NCBI GenBank assembly: GCA_039191605.1 | Contig: JBCCXL010000008.1 | Span: 124,001 to 188,000, forward strand | DNA from: JBCCXL01 sp039191605 | GTDB lineage: Bacteria > Acidobacteriota > Thermoanaerobaculia > Multivoradales > JAHZIX01 | Length of the DNA: 64,000 bases | Direction: 5' to 3' | Shown here: one piece after another, positions 42,527-51,211 of the stretch | How the letters are laid out: every line of letters starts with the position of its first letter | Position numbering within the stretch: the stretch's first letter is position 1 | The notes under the pieces: generated by a model | What the model was told of the DNA's origin: nothing | Database searches by the model: none | Seen by the model: the letters and a program-made list of their open reading frames with translations, nothing else | Program-made: the position numbers and the translations under genes

Positions 42527-44449
42527 ATGTATCGTCTGGTTGCCTACGCCCCCGATGGGGTGCGCCGCTTTCCCGTAGTGCGGGATGAGCTGGTCATCGG
42601 CAGCGAGCCCGGCTGCGACGTGGTGTTGCCCTACACCGGCGTGGCGCAGCAGCACGCTCGATTGGTGCGGCGCGGCGAAGAGCTGCGCATCGAGGATCTC
42701 GGTAGCCGCCGCGGCCTGATGGTCAGCGGCAAGCGGGTGCGAGAAGCGAGCCTCGAGGTGCTGGACGAGATCCGAGTCGGTGGCGTGACCCTGCTGGTGG
42801 AGGACGTGCTGCCCCAGGCGCCGGCGGCGCCCCCGGAACCGGCGCCGACGCCGGTGGCCTCGATGGGGCCGAGGCGCATGCTGGAGCATCTCAGTCGCCT
42901 CTCCGACTGGGTGCTGGCGGATGCGGAGAGCCGCACCACCCTGGAATCGCTGGTAGGAGAGATGCTGAAGCACTTCGGTGGCGGCGCTCTCTACCTGCTG
43001 CAGGGAGAGCTGGACGCCTGCGGGGTGAAGCTGGCGGTGGCCAGCGATGCCGCCTGGGTGGGGGCGGCGGACGAGATCCTGGAGCAGATGGTGGAGCGTC
43101 TGGGAGCCTCGTTACCGGATTCCGCCGGAACCTTGGACGGCACTTTGGACGGGACGTTGGACGGCGATCCCGACGCCTTGCGCAGCGACGCCTTCGACGG
43201 GCAGCTGGCGGGGCTGGGGGCATGGATTTGCCATCATCGCTACCGCGCCCTCGATCGCATCTACTACCTGGTGACGGCCTTCCCCCGCTATCGCCCCCAG
43301 GGCGCCGAGGGCAGTGGCGACACCCCGAATCCGAACCCCTATCCGAATCCTGCGGCGAGCTCCTGGACTCCCTCCGCCGGCCTGCGCACCGTGGGGGATC
43401 TGCTGATTCTCGGCCTGGTACACCACGTGGGGCATTACGAGCCGATCCTGCCGGGGCGTCGCGGGCGGCGCAATCTCACCGTCGCCCCGGGACTGGTGGT
43501 GGGGGAGAGTCAGGTAATGCGGGAGCTTATGGAGCAGCTGGAGGCGGCGGTGGAGCCCGCCGACGGCGAGCCCTCCCAGGTGCTGCTGCGGGGCGAGGTG
43601 GGGGTCGGCAAAGAGCTGCTGGCCCGCTCCCTGCACCTGTCCAGCGGCCGCCGCCACGGCCCCTTCGTCACCGTCACCGCCGTCGGCGCCACCGCCGCCC
43701 AGCTGGAGGCGGAGATCTTCGGCGCCGAGATCCCCGGCAAAGAAGACGTGGTGCGCCGTCAGGGCAAGCTCCAGCTCGCCCACGGCGGCACCCTCTACCT
43801 CGACGGGGTGGATCGACTGCCCCTCTCCCTGCAGGCGAGGCTGGTGCGCTTCCTGCGCTCCGGCGAAGTGGAGCCCCGAGGAGGGGTGACGGCGGAGACC
43901 GTGGACGTGCGTCTCATCGCCTCCAGCACCGGGGATTTGGAGCCCTTGGTGGCCCGCGATCTGGTGCGAGTGGACCTGGCCTATCGACTTTCCCAGGTGG
44001 CGCTGGACGTGCCTCCCCTGAGGCAGCGGCGGGAGGATCTTCCTCTGCTGATCCAGAGTCACATCAACCGCTTCTGCCACGAGACCGGCAAGCGAGTGCA
44101 GGGCATTGCCGTGAAGGCGCTGAAGGCTCTGCTGTCCTACGATTTTCCGGGCAACCTGCCGGAGCTGGAGAACATCGCCCGTCAGCTGGTGTACCTCTGC
44201 CCTTCGGGCCAGCCGATCGATGTTCAGCTGCTGCCGGAGAGGGTGCGCACCAGCCCGGTGCGGGCCGCTTCCCGGGTCGACGAGACCACCGATCTGCATT
44301 TGGAGACTCTGGTGGCGGATTGTGAGCGCGCCGCGATCCGCGAAGCGCTGCGCCGCAGCCGGGGAAATAAGAGCCAGGCGGCCCGGGATCTGGGCCTCTC
44401 CCGCAACGGGCTGTCGATGAAGATTCAGCGCCTCGGCCTGCTGCGCTGA
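42527..44449 (+). CDS. FHA-domain AAA+ regulator with Fis-type HTH, degenerate sigma-54-activator core
   Basis: The 640-residue product has an FHA domain (~20-95; GSEPGCDVVLP, QQHARLV, LGSRRGLMVSG), a GAF-like middle region and an AAA+ domain (~325-560). A Fis-type helix-turn-helix closes it (RGNKSQAARDLGLSRNGLSM). The Walker A region is GEVGVGKELLAR. In the place of the GAFTGA loop there is IPGKEDVVRRQGKL, and the Walker B reads GGTLYLDGVDRL, with Gly instead of the usual catalytic Glu. It is therefore unlikely to activate sigma-54 in the usual way. The FHA suggests phosphothreonine input, perhaps from Ser/Thr kinases. GAGGT lies 13 bases upstream. Confidence 0.85.
   Translation: MYRLVAYAPDGVRRFPVVRDELVIGSEPGCDVVLPYTGVAQQHARLVRRGEELRIEDLGSRRGLMVSGKRVREASLEVLDEIRVGGVTLLVEDVLPQAPAAPPEPAPTPVASMGPRRMLEHLSRLSDWVLADAESRTTLESLVGEMLKHFGGGALYLLQGELDACGVKLAVASDAAWVGAADEILEQMVERLGASLPDSAGTLDGTLDGTLDGDPDALRSDAFDGQLAGLGAWICHHRYRALDRIYYLVTAFPRYRPQGAEGSGDTPNPNPYPNPAASSWTPSAGLRTVGDLLILGLVHHVGHYEPILPGRRGRRNLTVAPGLVVGESQVMRELMEQLEAAVEPADGEPSQVLLRGEVGVGKELLARSLHLSSGRRHGPFVTVTAVGATAAQLEAEIFGAEIPGKEDVVRRQGKLQLAHGGTLYLDGVDRLPLSLQARLVRFLRSGEVEPRGGVTAETVDVRLIASSTGDLEPLVARDLVRVDLAYRLSQVALDVPPLRQRREDLPLLIQSHINRFCHETGKRVQGIAVKALKALLSYDFPGNLPELENIARQLVYLCPSGQPIDVQLLPERVRTSPVRAASRVDETTDLHLETLVADCERAAIREALRRSRGNKSQAARDLGLSRNGLSMKIQRLGLLR
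43130..43165 (+). repeat. 12-bp tandem repeat in the FHA/AAA+ gene
   Basis: Three near-identical 12-bp copies around TTGGACGG encode GTLDGTLDGTLDG in a linker. It is in frame, so the copy number can vary without breaking the protein. Confidence 0.85.
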
Positions 44450-44671
44450 TGCCTCGCTCTGGAAAGAACGCCGCCTAGATGAAACTGCCCAATCTGAACC
44501 CACTCAATTGCCTGGGCGCCCCTGTTCCGGACCCTGCTCGGATGGCTCCGTTCTTACGAGGCCACCATCGCGATATGCCCAGGTTCGAACTCGACTCTTC
44601 GCTTCCTACGCCGATCTCGGCTCCTCGCTCCCTGTGCTGATCTCGGCAAATCACCAAGAGGAATTTCCATC

Positions 44672-46393
44672 ATGACCCCTCCCTCCACTACCTCGCCTAC
44701 TGCGCCCACCGTCGCCACAGAGCCGCAGCCCCGCACCCTGCGGGCTCCGCGGGGAACGGAGATCTCTTGCCTTGGCTGGCAGCAGGAAGCGGCCCTTCGC
44801 ATGCTGCTCAACAACCTCGATCCGGAGGTCGCCGAGCGGCCGGAGGATTTGGTGGTCTACGGAGGGTCGGGCCGGGCGGCGCGCAATTGGCAGTGTTTGG
44901 AGGCGATCCTCTCCACTCTGCGGCGGCTGCAGGGGGACGAGACCCTGCTGGTGCAGAGCGGCAAGCCGGTGGCGGTGTTCAAGACCCACGCTGACGCTCC
45001 TCGGGTGCTGATCGCCAATTCCCTGCTGGTGCCGAAATGGGCGACCGCCGACGAGTTCCGCCGGCTGGAGGGGCTGGGACTCACCATGTATGGACAGATG
45101 ACCGCCGGCTCCTGGATCTATATCGGCACCCAGGGCATCCTTCAGGGCACCTACGAGACGCTGGCGGAATGTGCCCGACAGCATTTCGGCGGCAGCTTGC
45201 GGGGCACCCTCACGGTGACCGCGGGCCTCGGCGGCATGGGCGGCGCCCAGCCTCTGGCGGTGACGATGAACGAGGGCGTCTGTCTGGTGGCGGACGTCGA
45301 CCCGGAGAGCATCCGCCGCCGTCTCCAGACCCGCTATCTCGACGAGCAGGCGCCCACTCTGCGCCAGGGAGTCATTCGGGCTCTAGAGGCCAAGGAGGCC
45401 GGAGAGGCGGTGTCCATCGGCGTCGAGGCGAACGCGGTGGATCTGCTGCAATTCCTCGCGCACCAGGACATCACCCCGGACATCCTCACCGATCAAACCT
45501 CCGCCCACGACGCGCTGGAGGGGTACTTCCCCCACAGCCTGCCCTTCGCCGCCGCTCTGCGCATGCGCAGGGAGGATCCCGAAGCCTTCGTCGACCGCTC
45601 CCTCGAGACCATGGCGACCCACGTGCGGCTGATGCTGGAGCTCCAGAAGCGCGGGGCGCAGACCTTCGATTACGGCAACAACCTTCGCGGTCAGGCGCTG
45701 GAGCGGGGGGTGACGGACGCCTTTGACATCGAGGGCTTCGTGCCTCGCTTCATTCGCCCGCTCTTCTGTGAGGGCAAGGGCCCCTTCCGCTGGGTGGTGC
45801 TGTCTGGAGATCCGCAGGACCTCGCGGTGACCGACGCCGCCCTGCTGGAGGCCTTCCCGGAGGATGAGAGCCTGCACCGCTGGATCAAGATGGCCGCCGA
45901 GCGGGTGGCCTTCCAGGGTCTGCCTTCGCGCATCTGCTGGCTCGGCTATGGCGAGCGGGCGAAGGCCGGGGAAGTCTTCAATCGCCTGGTGGCGGAGGGC
46001 AAGGTATCCGCGCCCATCGTCATCGGCCGCGACCATCTGGACTGCGGCTCGGTGGCGTCGCCGAATCGGGAGACCGAGGGGATGAAGGACGGCTCCGACG
46101 CTATCGGCGACTGGCCGATCCTCAACGCCATGCTCAACGCCGTCAACGGGGCGACCTGGGTGTCGGTGCATCACGGTGGAGGAGTCGGCATCGGCTATTC
46201 CCTCCATGCCGGCATGGTGTCGGTGGCGGACGGCACCGAGGAGGCTTCGGCCCGACTGCGGCGGGTGCTCACCGGGGATCCGGGGATGGGCGTGGTGCGC
46301 CACGCCGATGCCGGCTATGACGAAGCCCTGCACTGTGCCGAGGAGCGCGGAGTGGATTTGCCGATGGTCGGTGGCGGCGCGGCGTCGAAGTAG
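44672..46393 (+). CDS. hutU: Urocanate hydratase
   Basis: The 573-residue product matches urocanase throughout: LVVYGGSGRAARNW, TLLVQSGKPVAVF, GLTMYGQMTAGSWIYIGTQG, and the NAD-binding TVTAGLGGMGGAQPLAV. The active-site region IGRDHLDCGSVASPNRETEG contains the conserved Cys, and HHGGGVGIGYSLHAG follows. It converts urocanate to 4-imidazolone-5-propionate in histidine degradation. AGAGGAA precedes the ATG. No hutH, hutI or hutG is seen beside it, so the pathway genes are scattered. Confidence 0.96.
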   Translation: MTPPSTTSPTAPTVATEPQPRTLRAPRGTEISCLGWQQEAALRMLLNNLDPEVAERPEDLVVYGGSGRAARNWQCLEAILSTLRRLQGDETLLVQSGKPVAVFKTHADAPRVLIANSLLVPKWATADEFRRLEGLGLTMYGQMTAGSWIYIGTQGILQGTYETLAECARQHFGGSLRGTLTVTAGLGGMGGAQPLAVTMNEGVCLVADVDPESIRRRLQTRYLDEQAPTLRQGVIRALEAKEAGEAVSIGVEANAVDLLQFLAHQDITPDILTDQTSAHDALEGYFPHSLPFAAALRMRREDPEAFVDRSLETMATHVRLMLELQKRGAQTFDYGNNLRGQALERGVTDAFDIEGFVPRFIRPLFCEGKGPFRWVVLSGDPQDLAVTDAALLEAFPEDESLHRWIKMAAERVAFQGLPSRICWLGYGERAKAGEVFNRLVAEGKVSAPIVIGRDHLDCGSVASPNRETEGMKDGSDAIGDWPILNAMLNAVNGATWVSVHHGGGVGIGYSLHAGMVSVADGTEEASARLRRVLTGDPGMGVVRHADAGYDEALHCAEERGVDLPMVGGGAASK

Positions 46394-46411
46394 GTAGAGG
46401 CGACGGCTGAC

Positions 46412-49400
46412 GTGGCGCCTGGCCTACGATCGCTGGCGGCGGAGGCGCCGCTCCTGCTGGCCGCTCTGGCTCTGGCGCTGGTGCCTTCCTTCGCCTGGGC
46501 GGCCCTCGCCACCGCCGCCGCGGGGCTGCTGTGGCTCGGCCTGCGGCGCCCGCCGTGGCGAGAGGTGGCGGTCACCGGAAGCGCGGTGGCGATCACGGTG
46601 GTGCTGCTGCTCCTGGGCTGGCGGATGGAAGAGCTGCGCCACGGAGACCCGGCGCATTGGGAGCGTCAGGCGGAGGTGCCGTGGCTGGAGCTCTGGCGTA
46701 CGCTGGAGGTCGAGGGGCGGGAAGGGCGAGAGCGCCTGCTCTCCGCCATGGGCAGCTCGCCCCAGCGGCTGCCGACGCCGGCCGCTCTAGCGGAGATGGC
46801 GGCGGGGGAGGCTCGACAGAAGGCCTTTCAGGAGCTCGGCGGCACCACCGATGGGGTGACGCTCCTGTTGGTGGACTCCGCGGGCTCGGTGGTGGCCTGG
46901 GCGGGTCCGGGATTGCTCCACGAGCTGGAGGGTCGGGACCTGCCGCTGGAGGGGTACACCTTCCGCGCCAGCTTCGCTAAAACCAGCCTGTTGGTGGTAT
47001 TGCCGACGAGCTCCGGGACCCTACCTTGGCGGCTGGTGGCGGCGAGGACTCTGGCGGCAGATCGGTTGCCCTTTATCGCTCCCGGCGGCGACGGTAGCCA
47101 CTGGCGATGGTCGGTGATCTCGCCGGCTGAATCGCAGACCTCCTCCCGTGGCTCTCAGTCTTTTGATTCCGCCACTTCGATCTCCTCAGCCGAAGCTGCT
47201 GCAGGGGATGCCTATGTCGTGACGCCAGCGGCAGATCGTGGGGAGGGCTTGGGAAAGGTGCCCGCCCTGTTGGCGTGGCGTGCTCAGCCCGCTACTCCGC
47301 CTCTGGGGCCGCGGCGCGGCGCTGCCTTCGTCCTCGGGGTAGGGTTGCTGGGGCTCGCGGTGCTGCGGGGGGTCGGTCGCTGGGTCGGCCCCTCGCTCTG
47401 GTCGAATGCCTCTCTGGTGATGCTCACCCTCGCGGGGGTGGCCGCCGGCAGCCTGGCGGTGACCGGATCCGCGATGTTGGCGGGGCTGCTGCTGGCTGGC
47501 CTGGGTTGGTGTGCCGCGAGCCTGTTCAGCACTTCGGTGGCGGTGGAAGAGGAAGGTGATGGGCAGATCGAGGTAGCTCCCGCTTCGTCGTCTCGCCGCG
47601 AGCCAGCGGCCCGCGGCGATGGATTCTTGGGGGTCTTCGCCGCGGTGGCGATGCTCGGTGGCGCGGGACTCTTCGCCCTTGCCTGGGCAGCGTTCACGGT
47701 AGCTCCCTGGATCCCCCCCTCTTCCAGGTCGTGGCGCCTGGCGACCACGACGCTGGACTCCTCGGCGGAGCTGCCTTTCGATATCGGGTCGGGGCTTTTC
47801 GATTCCCCAGCGGCGGTGGTGCTGCGCCTCGCGTTGGCCTTGGCGGTGCTGGGGCTGCTGCTCACCACGGTGCGCTGGCTGCGGCGCTGGCTCGCGCCGC
47901 CTTGGCGAGAAGAAGGGCGAGAACGAGGCCCTTCCCGCTTCAGCGATGGAAAGGCCAGCGGTGGAAAAGCCAGAGCAGGAAAGACCAGTGGCGTACGGAG
48001 GAGTCGATTCGCCCTAGCAGTCCTGCGGCCAACGGTCGCGGCCCTCGGTGCCGTGACCTTGGCGATCCTCGCCGCTGCTCTCTCGCCGATCCTGTGGGCC
48101 GCCCTGCCGATCCTGGCGCTTGCCTTCGCCTTCGCTGCGTTCTGGGGGGCGGGGCGGGATGTAGGGCGAGAGGAAGAGGGGGCGAGCTGGTCTGCGCTGC
48201 CTATTGCGCTGCTGCTGGTGACGGTGCTCTCGGCGGCAGCGTGGGAGACGGTCTATCAAAGCCAGCAGCTGCGCACCGCCCGGGGGGAGATCCTGCCGGG
48301 GCTGGCTCTGCCCTCGGAAGAGCTCCAGACCGACCTGCGTCGGGACGTGGATGACTACTTCCAAACCCTCGATTTAGGCACTTTGATGCCGCGACCGCTG
48401 GAGGGTCTGCAGACCCAGGATCTGGCTTACCGCGTCTGGCGTGACTCACCGCTGGCTCGTCGCAATACGGTGTCTGCCCTGGTGCTGCAGCCGGATCTTG
48501 CTCGCCCCGCGCTCTTCGCCTTCGGTTATTCTGCTTCCGTGCGGCCTCCGCGGGCGTTGGTGGACGGTGGTCTGACGGGATTGGGGCCGTGGGATCGACT
48601 GGAGTTCCGTGGAGAGCAGGTGGTGAGCCTCGACGGGGTGCGGTGGGGGCTGGTGCACTATTGGGTGCGCCCCCGCCCGGGTTTCGTGCTCGACTCCTCT
48701 CGCCGTGGAGGAGGGTTGGCCCTCGATCTGTTGCAGGGAGAGACGGCGGTCGGTGGCCGGGTGGAGGGGCTTCCTCCGCGGGCGATCTATGCTCTTTATG
48801 ACGCCGACGGATTTCCCCTCGTCAAGCCCTGGGACGAAGCCCCACCGCTGACGCCCTTGCTCCGCGCGTCGCCACCCGGCACCGGTGGGACGACGAATGA
48901 GGCGGTCAGCGGGGCGACCAGCGGAGAATCCAAAGTCTCGACTCCCCTGGGGCAGGCGCGGGCCTTCGCTCGCAGTGACGGGGAGGTGACCACGGTGCTC
49001 TACCTTCCCCGGCCGACGATTCTGGAATCTCTGGATCGAGTGGGAAGCCACGCTCTGGGGAGCCTGCTGGTGCTCACCCTCTTCGCTCTTCTGGCCCTTG
49101 GCCTGGCGCTGCCGCGGCAGGGCTTTCGAGAGCTCCTCGGGCGTGGCTTACGGACCTATTCCACCCGACTTTTGGTGGCCTATACGGTCTTCCTGCTGGT
49201 GCCCTTGCCGCTGATCAACATCGCCCTGCTTCAGGGCGTGAAGGATCGCCTGCAGCGTCAGCAGAGAGATAGCGGAGAGGCGGCCCTGGCGGCGGCTCAG
49301 CGCTACGTCGGCGACTTCACTGCAGACCTTAGGGCGGGCATCGCCGTCGAGGCCAGCACCTTCGAAACCGCCCTCGGCGACCTCGCCGCTTTGGTGAGTC

Positions 49401-51118
49401 ACGACGTCAATCTTTATTGGGGAGGGGTGGAGACCGAGATCGCCTCGAGCCGGCCGGAGCTCTTCACCGCGGGCCTGCTGCCGAAGCGAATGCCCGGACC
49501 GGTGTATTCGCGCCTGGTATTGGAGCGCTACAACCAGAGCTCCCGCACCAACGAGGTGGACGGCGTTCCCTATCTCGAGCTCTACGCTCCGGTGAGCCTG
49601 CCGGGGGCTAGCGCGGCGGCGCCGCCTCAGCTCTTCGTCTCACTGCCGCTGCTCGCTCAGGAGCAGGAGCTGGCGGCTCAGCTGGGTGGCTTGCGCCGCC
49701 AGTCTTTCCTCATCACCGCCCTGCTCTTTACCCTTTTGATGACCCTCTCGGCGCGCCTGGCTCGAGGGTTTGCGGCTCCCATCACCGAGTTGGTGGCGGG
49801 GACTCGACGCATCGCCCAGGGGGAAGCTTCCCTCGAGGTGGAGCCGAGAGACCTCGAGCTGGCGGATCTGGCCCGGGCCATCGACGAGATGGCCCGCCGT
49901 ATCGATCAGGGGCGCCGCCGCCTGCTGCGGGAAAAGCACGTGGTGGAGCGGATCGTGGAGCACATCACCTCCGGGGTGGTGTCGCTGGACGCGGAGGGCC
50001 GGGTATTGATGGGCAATCGCGTGGCTCAGGACATGTTGGGGGTGGAGGTGGGGGAATCGCTGCACCGAGCGCTGAGCGCTCACGGCAGCTCGGAGACGGC
50101 GGGGGCATCGCGGCAGGCATCGATCGAGGTGCCGGGTGCCGAGCGGGTATCAGCTGTGGAGTCTTCAGCTATAGCGCCGCTGGCGGTGGATCCGTCGGTG
50201 ATCCAGCCGGTGGCAGAGCCGCCGATGGAGGCCGAGGGCGAAGCGGACGGCAGCCTGGATCTAGCCCCCATCGGTCGCTTCCTCAGCACGGTGCGGCGGG
50301 CCCCTCGGCGTCCTCACCAGGCGACCGTCAACCTCTTGCCGGCGGACGGAGGAGAGGGACAGGAATGGTCGCTGATCTGGGTACCGGTTCCGGGAGATGG
50401 CGAGCCCTCGGCGCTGCTGGTGGTGGAGGACGCGACCGAAGTGCTGCGCTCCCAGCGTCTCCAGGCGTGGGCGGAAATGGCCCGCATCATCGCCCACGAG
50501 ATCAAGAATCCTCTAACCCCAATCCGCCTCTCGGCAGAGCATATGAGCCTGGTGAAGCAGGAGTCCCCAGAGCAATTCGACGCCGTCTTCGAGCGCTGCG
50601 TCCACAACATTCTGCGGCAGGTGGAGGAGCTGAGAGAGATCGCCACCGAGTTCTCCACCTACAGCTCGATTCTGACCATCGAGCCGAGCCGAGGCGATTT
50701 GGTGGCGGCGGCCCGGGAATTGGTGGAGAGCTATCGCGCCGCGCCGCCGCCGGGGGTAGAAGTACGCTTCGAGAGCGATCTGGACGAGCTAGAGACTCGA
50801 TTCGACGATCGTCTGATGAGCCGTGCGGTGCGCAACCTGATGGAGAACGCGGTACGAGCCAGCGGCGATGGAGGGGACGTGGTGTTGCGGGTCGCCCTGC
50901 AGGGCGAGGAAATCGCGCTGATCGTCCAGGACACCGGCCCCGGGGTAGAGGCGGATCACCTGCCTCGGATCTTCGACCCCTACTTCTCAACCCACGATAG
51001 CGGTACCGGTCTCGGCTTGCCCATCGCTCGGCGGGTGGTGGAGGCTCACGGCGGCAGTCTCTCCGCCCGCAACCGCTCGAGACGCGGTCTCGAGGTGACG
51101 ATCACCATTCCTCGGTGA
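46412..51118 (+). CDS. Very large NtrY-like membrane sensor histidine kinase
   Basis: The 1568-residue product is much longer than the usual NtrY (~750). The N-terminal ~900 residues contain about ten transmembrane helices and exported loops. Later come two more helices flanking an exported sensor loop (~925-1095), a HAMP-like segment, a PAS-like region with MGNRVAQDMLGVEVGE and a low-complexity insert. The HisKA domain has MARIIAHEIKNPLTPIRLSA (H1362 phosphorylated), and HATPase motifs follow (RNLMENAVRA, DTGPGVEADHLPRIFDPYF, GTGLGLPIARRV). The start is GTG 46412, 18 bp after hutU. No response regulator gene is adjacent. Confidence 0.88.
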   Translation: MAPGLRSLAAEAPLLLAALALALVPSFAWAALATAAAGLLWLGLRRPPWREVAVTGSAVAITVVLLLLGWRMEELRHGDPAHWERQAEVPWLELWRTLEVEGREGRERLLSAMGSSPQRLPTPAALAEMAAGEARQKAFQELGGTTDGVTLLLVDSAGSVVAWAGPGLLHELEGRDLPLEGYTFRASFAKTSLLVVLPTSSGTLPWRLVAARTLAADRLPFIAPGGDGSHWRWSVISPAESQTSSRGSQSFDSATSISSAEAAAGDAYVVTPAADRGEGLGKVPALLAWRAQPATPPLGPRRGAAFVLGVGLLGLAVLRGVGRWVGPSLWSNASLVMLTLAGVAAGSLAVTGSAMLAGLLLAGLGWCAASLFSTSVAVEEEGDGQIEVAPASSSRREPAARGDGFLGVFAAVAMLGGAGLFALAWAAFTVAPWIPPSSRSWRLATTTLDSSAELPFDIGSGLFDSPAAVVLRLALALAVLGLLLTTVRWLRRWLAPPWREEGRERGPSRFSDGKASGGKARAGKTSGVRRSRFALAVLRPTVAALGAVTLAILAAALSPILWAALPILALAFAFAAFWGAGRDVGREEEGASWSALPIALLLVTVLSAAAWETVYQSQQLRTARGEILPGLALPSEELQTDLRRDVDDYFQTLDLGTLMPRPLEGLQTQDLAYRVWRDSPLARRNTVSALVLQPDLARPALFAFGYSASVRPPRALVDGGLTGLGPWDRLEFRGEQVVSLDGVRWGLVHYWVRPRPGFVLDSSRRGGGLALDLLQGETAVGGRVEGLPPRAIYALYDADGFPLVKPWDEAPPLTPLLRASPPGTGGTTNEAVSGATSGESKVSTPLGQARAFARSDGEVTTVLYLPRPTILESLDRVGSHALGSLLVLTLFALLALGLALPRQGFRELLGRGLRTYSTRLLVAYTVFLLVPLPLINIALLQGVKDRLQRQQRDSGEAALAAAQRYVGDFTADLRAGIAVEASTFETALGDLAALVSHDVNLYWGGVETEIASSRPELFTAGLLPKRMPGPVYSRLVLERYNQSSRTNEVDGVPYLELYAPVSLPGASAAAPPQLFVSLPLLAQEQELAAQLGGLRRQSFLITALLFTLLMTLSARLARGFAAPITELVAGTRRIAQGEASLEVEPRDLELADLARAIDEMARRIDQGRRRLLREKHVVERIVEHITSGVVSLDAEGRVLMGNRVAQDMLGVEVGESLHRALSAHGSSETAGASRQASIEVPGAERVSAVESSAIAPLAVDPSVIQPVAEPPMEAEGEADGSLDLAPIGRFLSTVRRAPRRPHQATVNLLPADGGEGQEWSLIWVPVPGDGEPSALLVVEDATEVLRSQRLQAWAEMARIIAHEIKNPLTPIRLSAEHMSLVKQESPEQFDAVFERCVHNILRQVEELREIATEFSTYSSILTIEPSRGDLVAAARELVESYRAAPPPGVEVRFESDLDELETRFDDRLMSRAVRNLMENAVRASGDGGDVVLRVALQGEEIALIVQDTGPGVEADHLPRIFDPYFSTHDSGTGLGLPIARRVVEAHGGSLSARNRSRRGLEVTITIPR

Positions 51119-51211
51119 TGAGCCCCTCGAGGGGAGATATGATCTAAATACGCGTCATCTAGGTACACGTCTTTCCCTTACTATCGCTCCCTTCGACCTT
51201 TGGATTCGATC

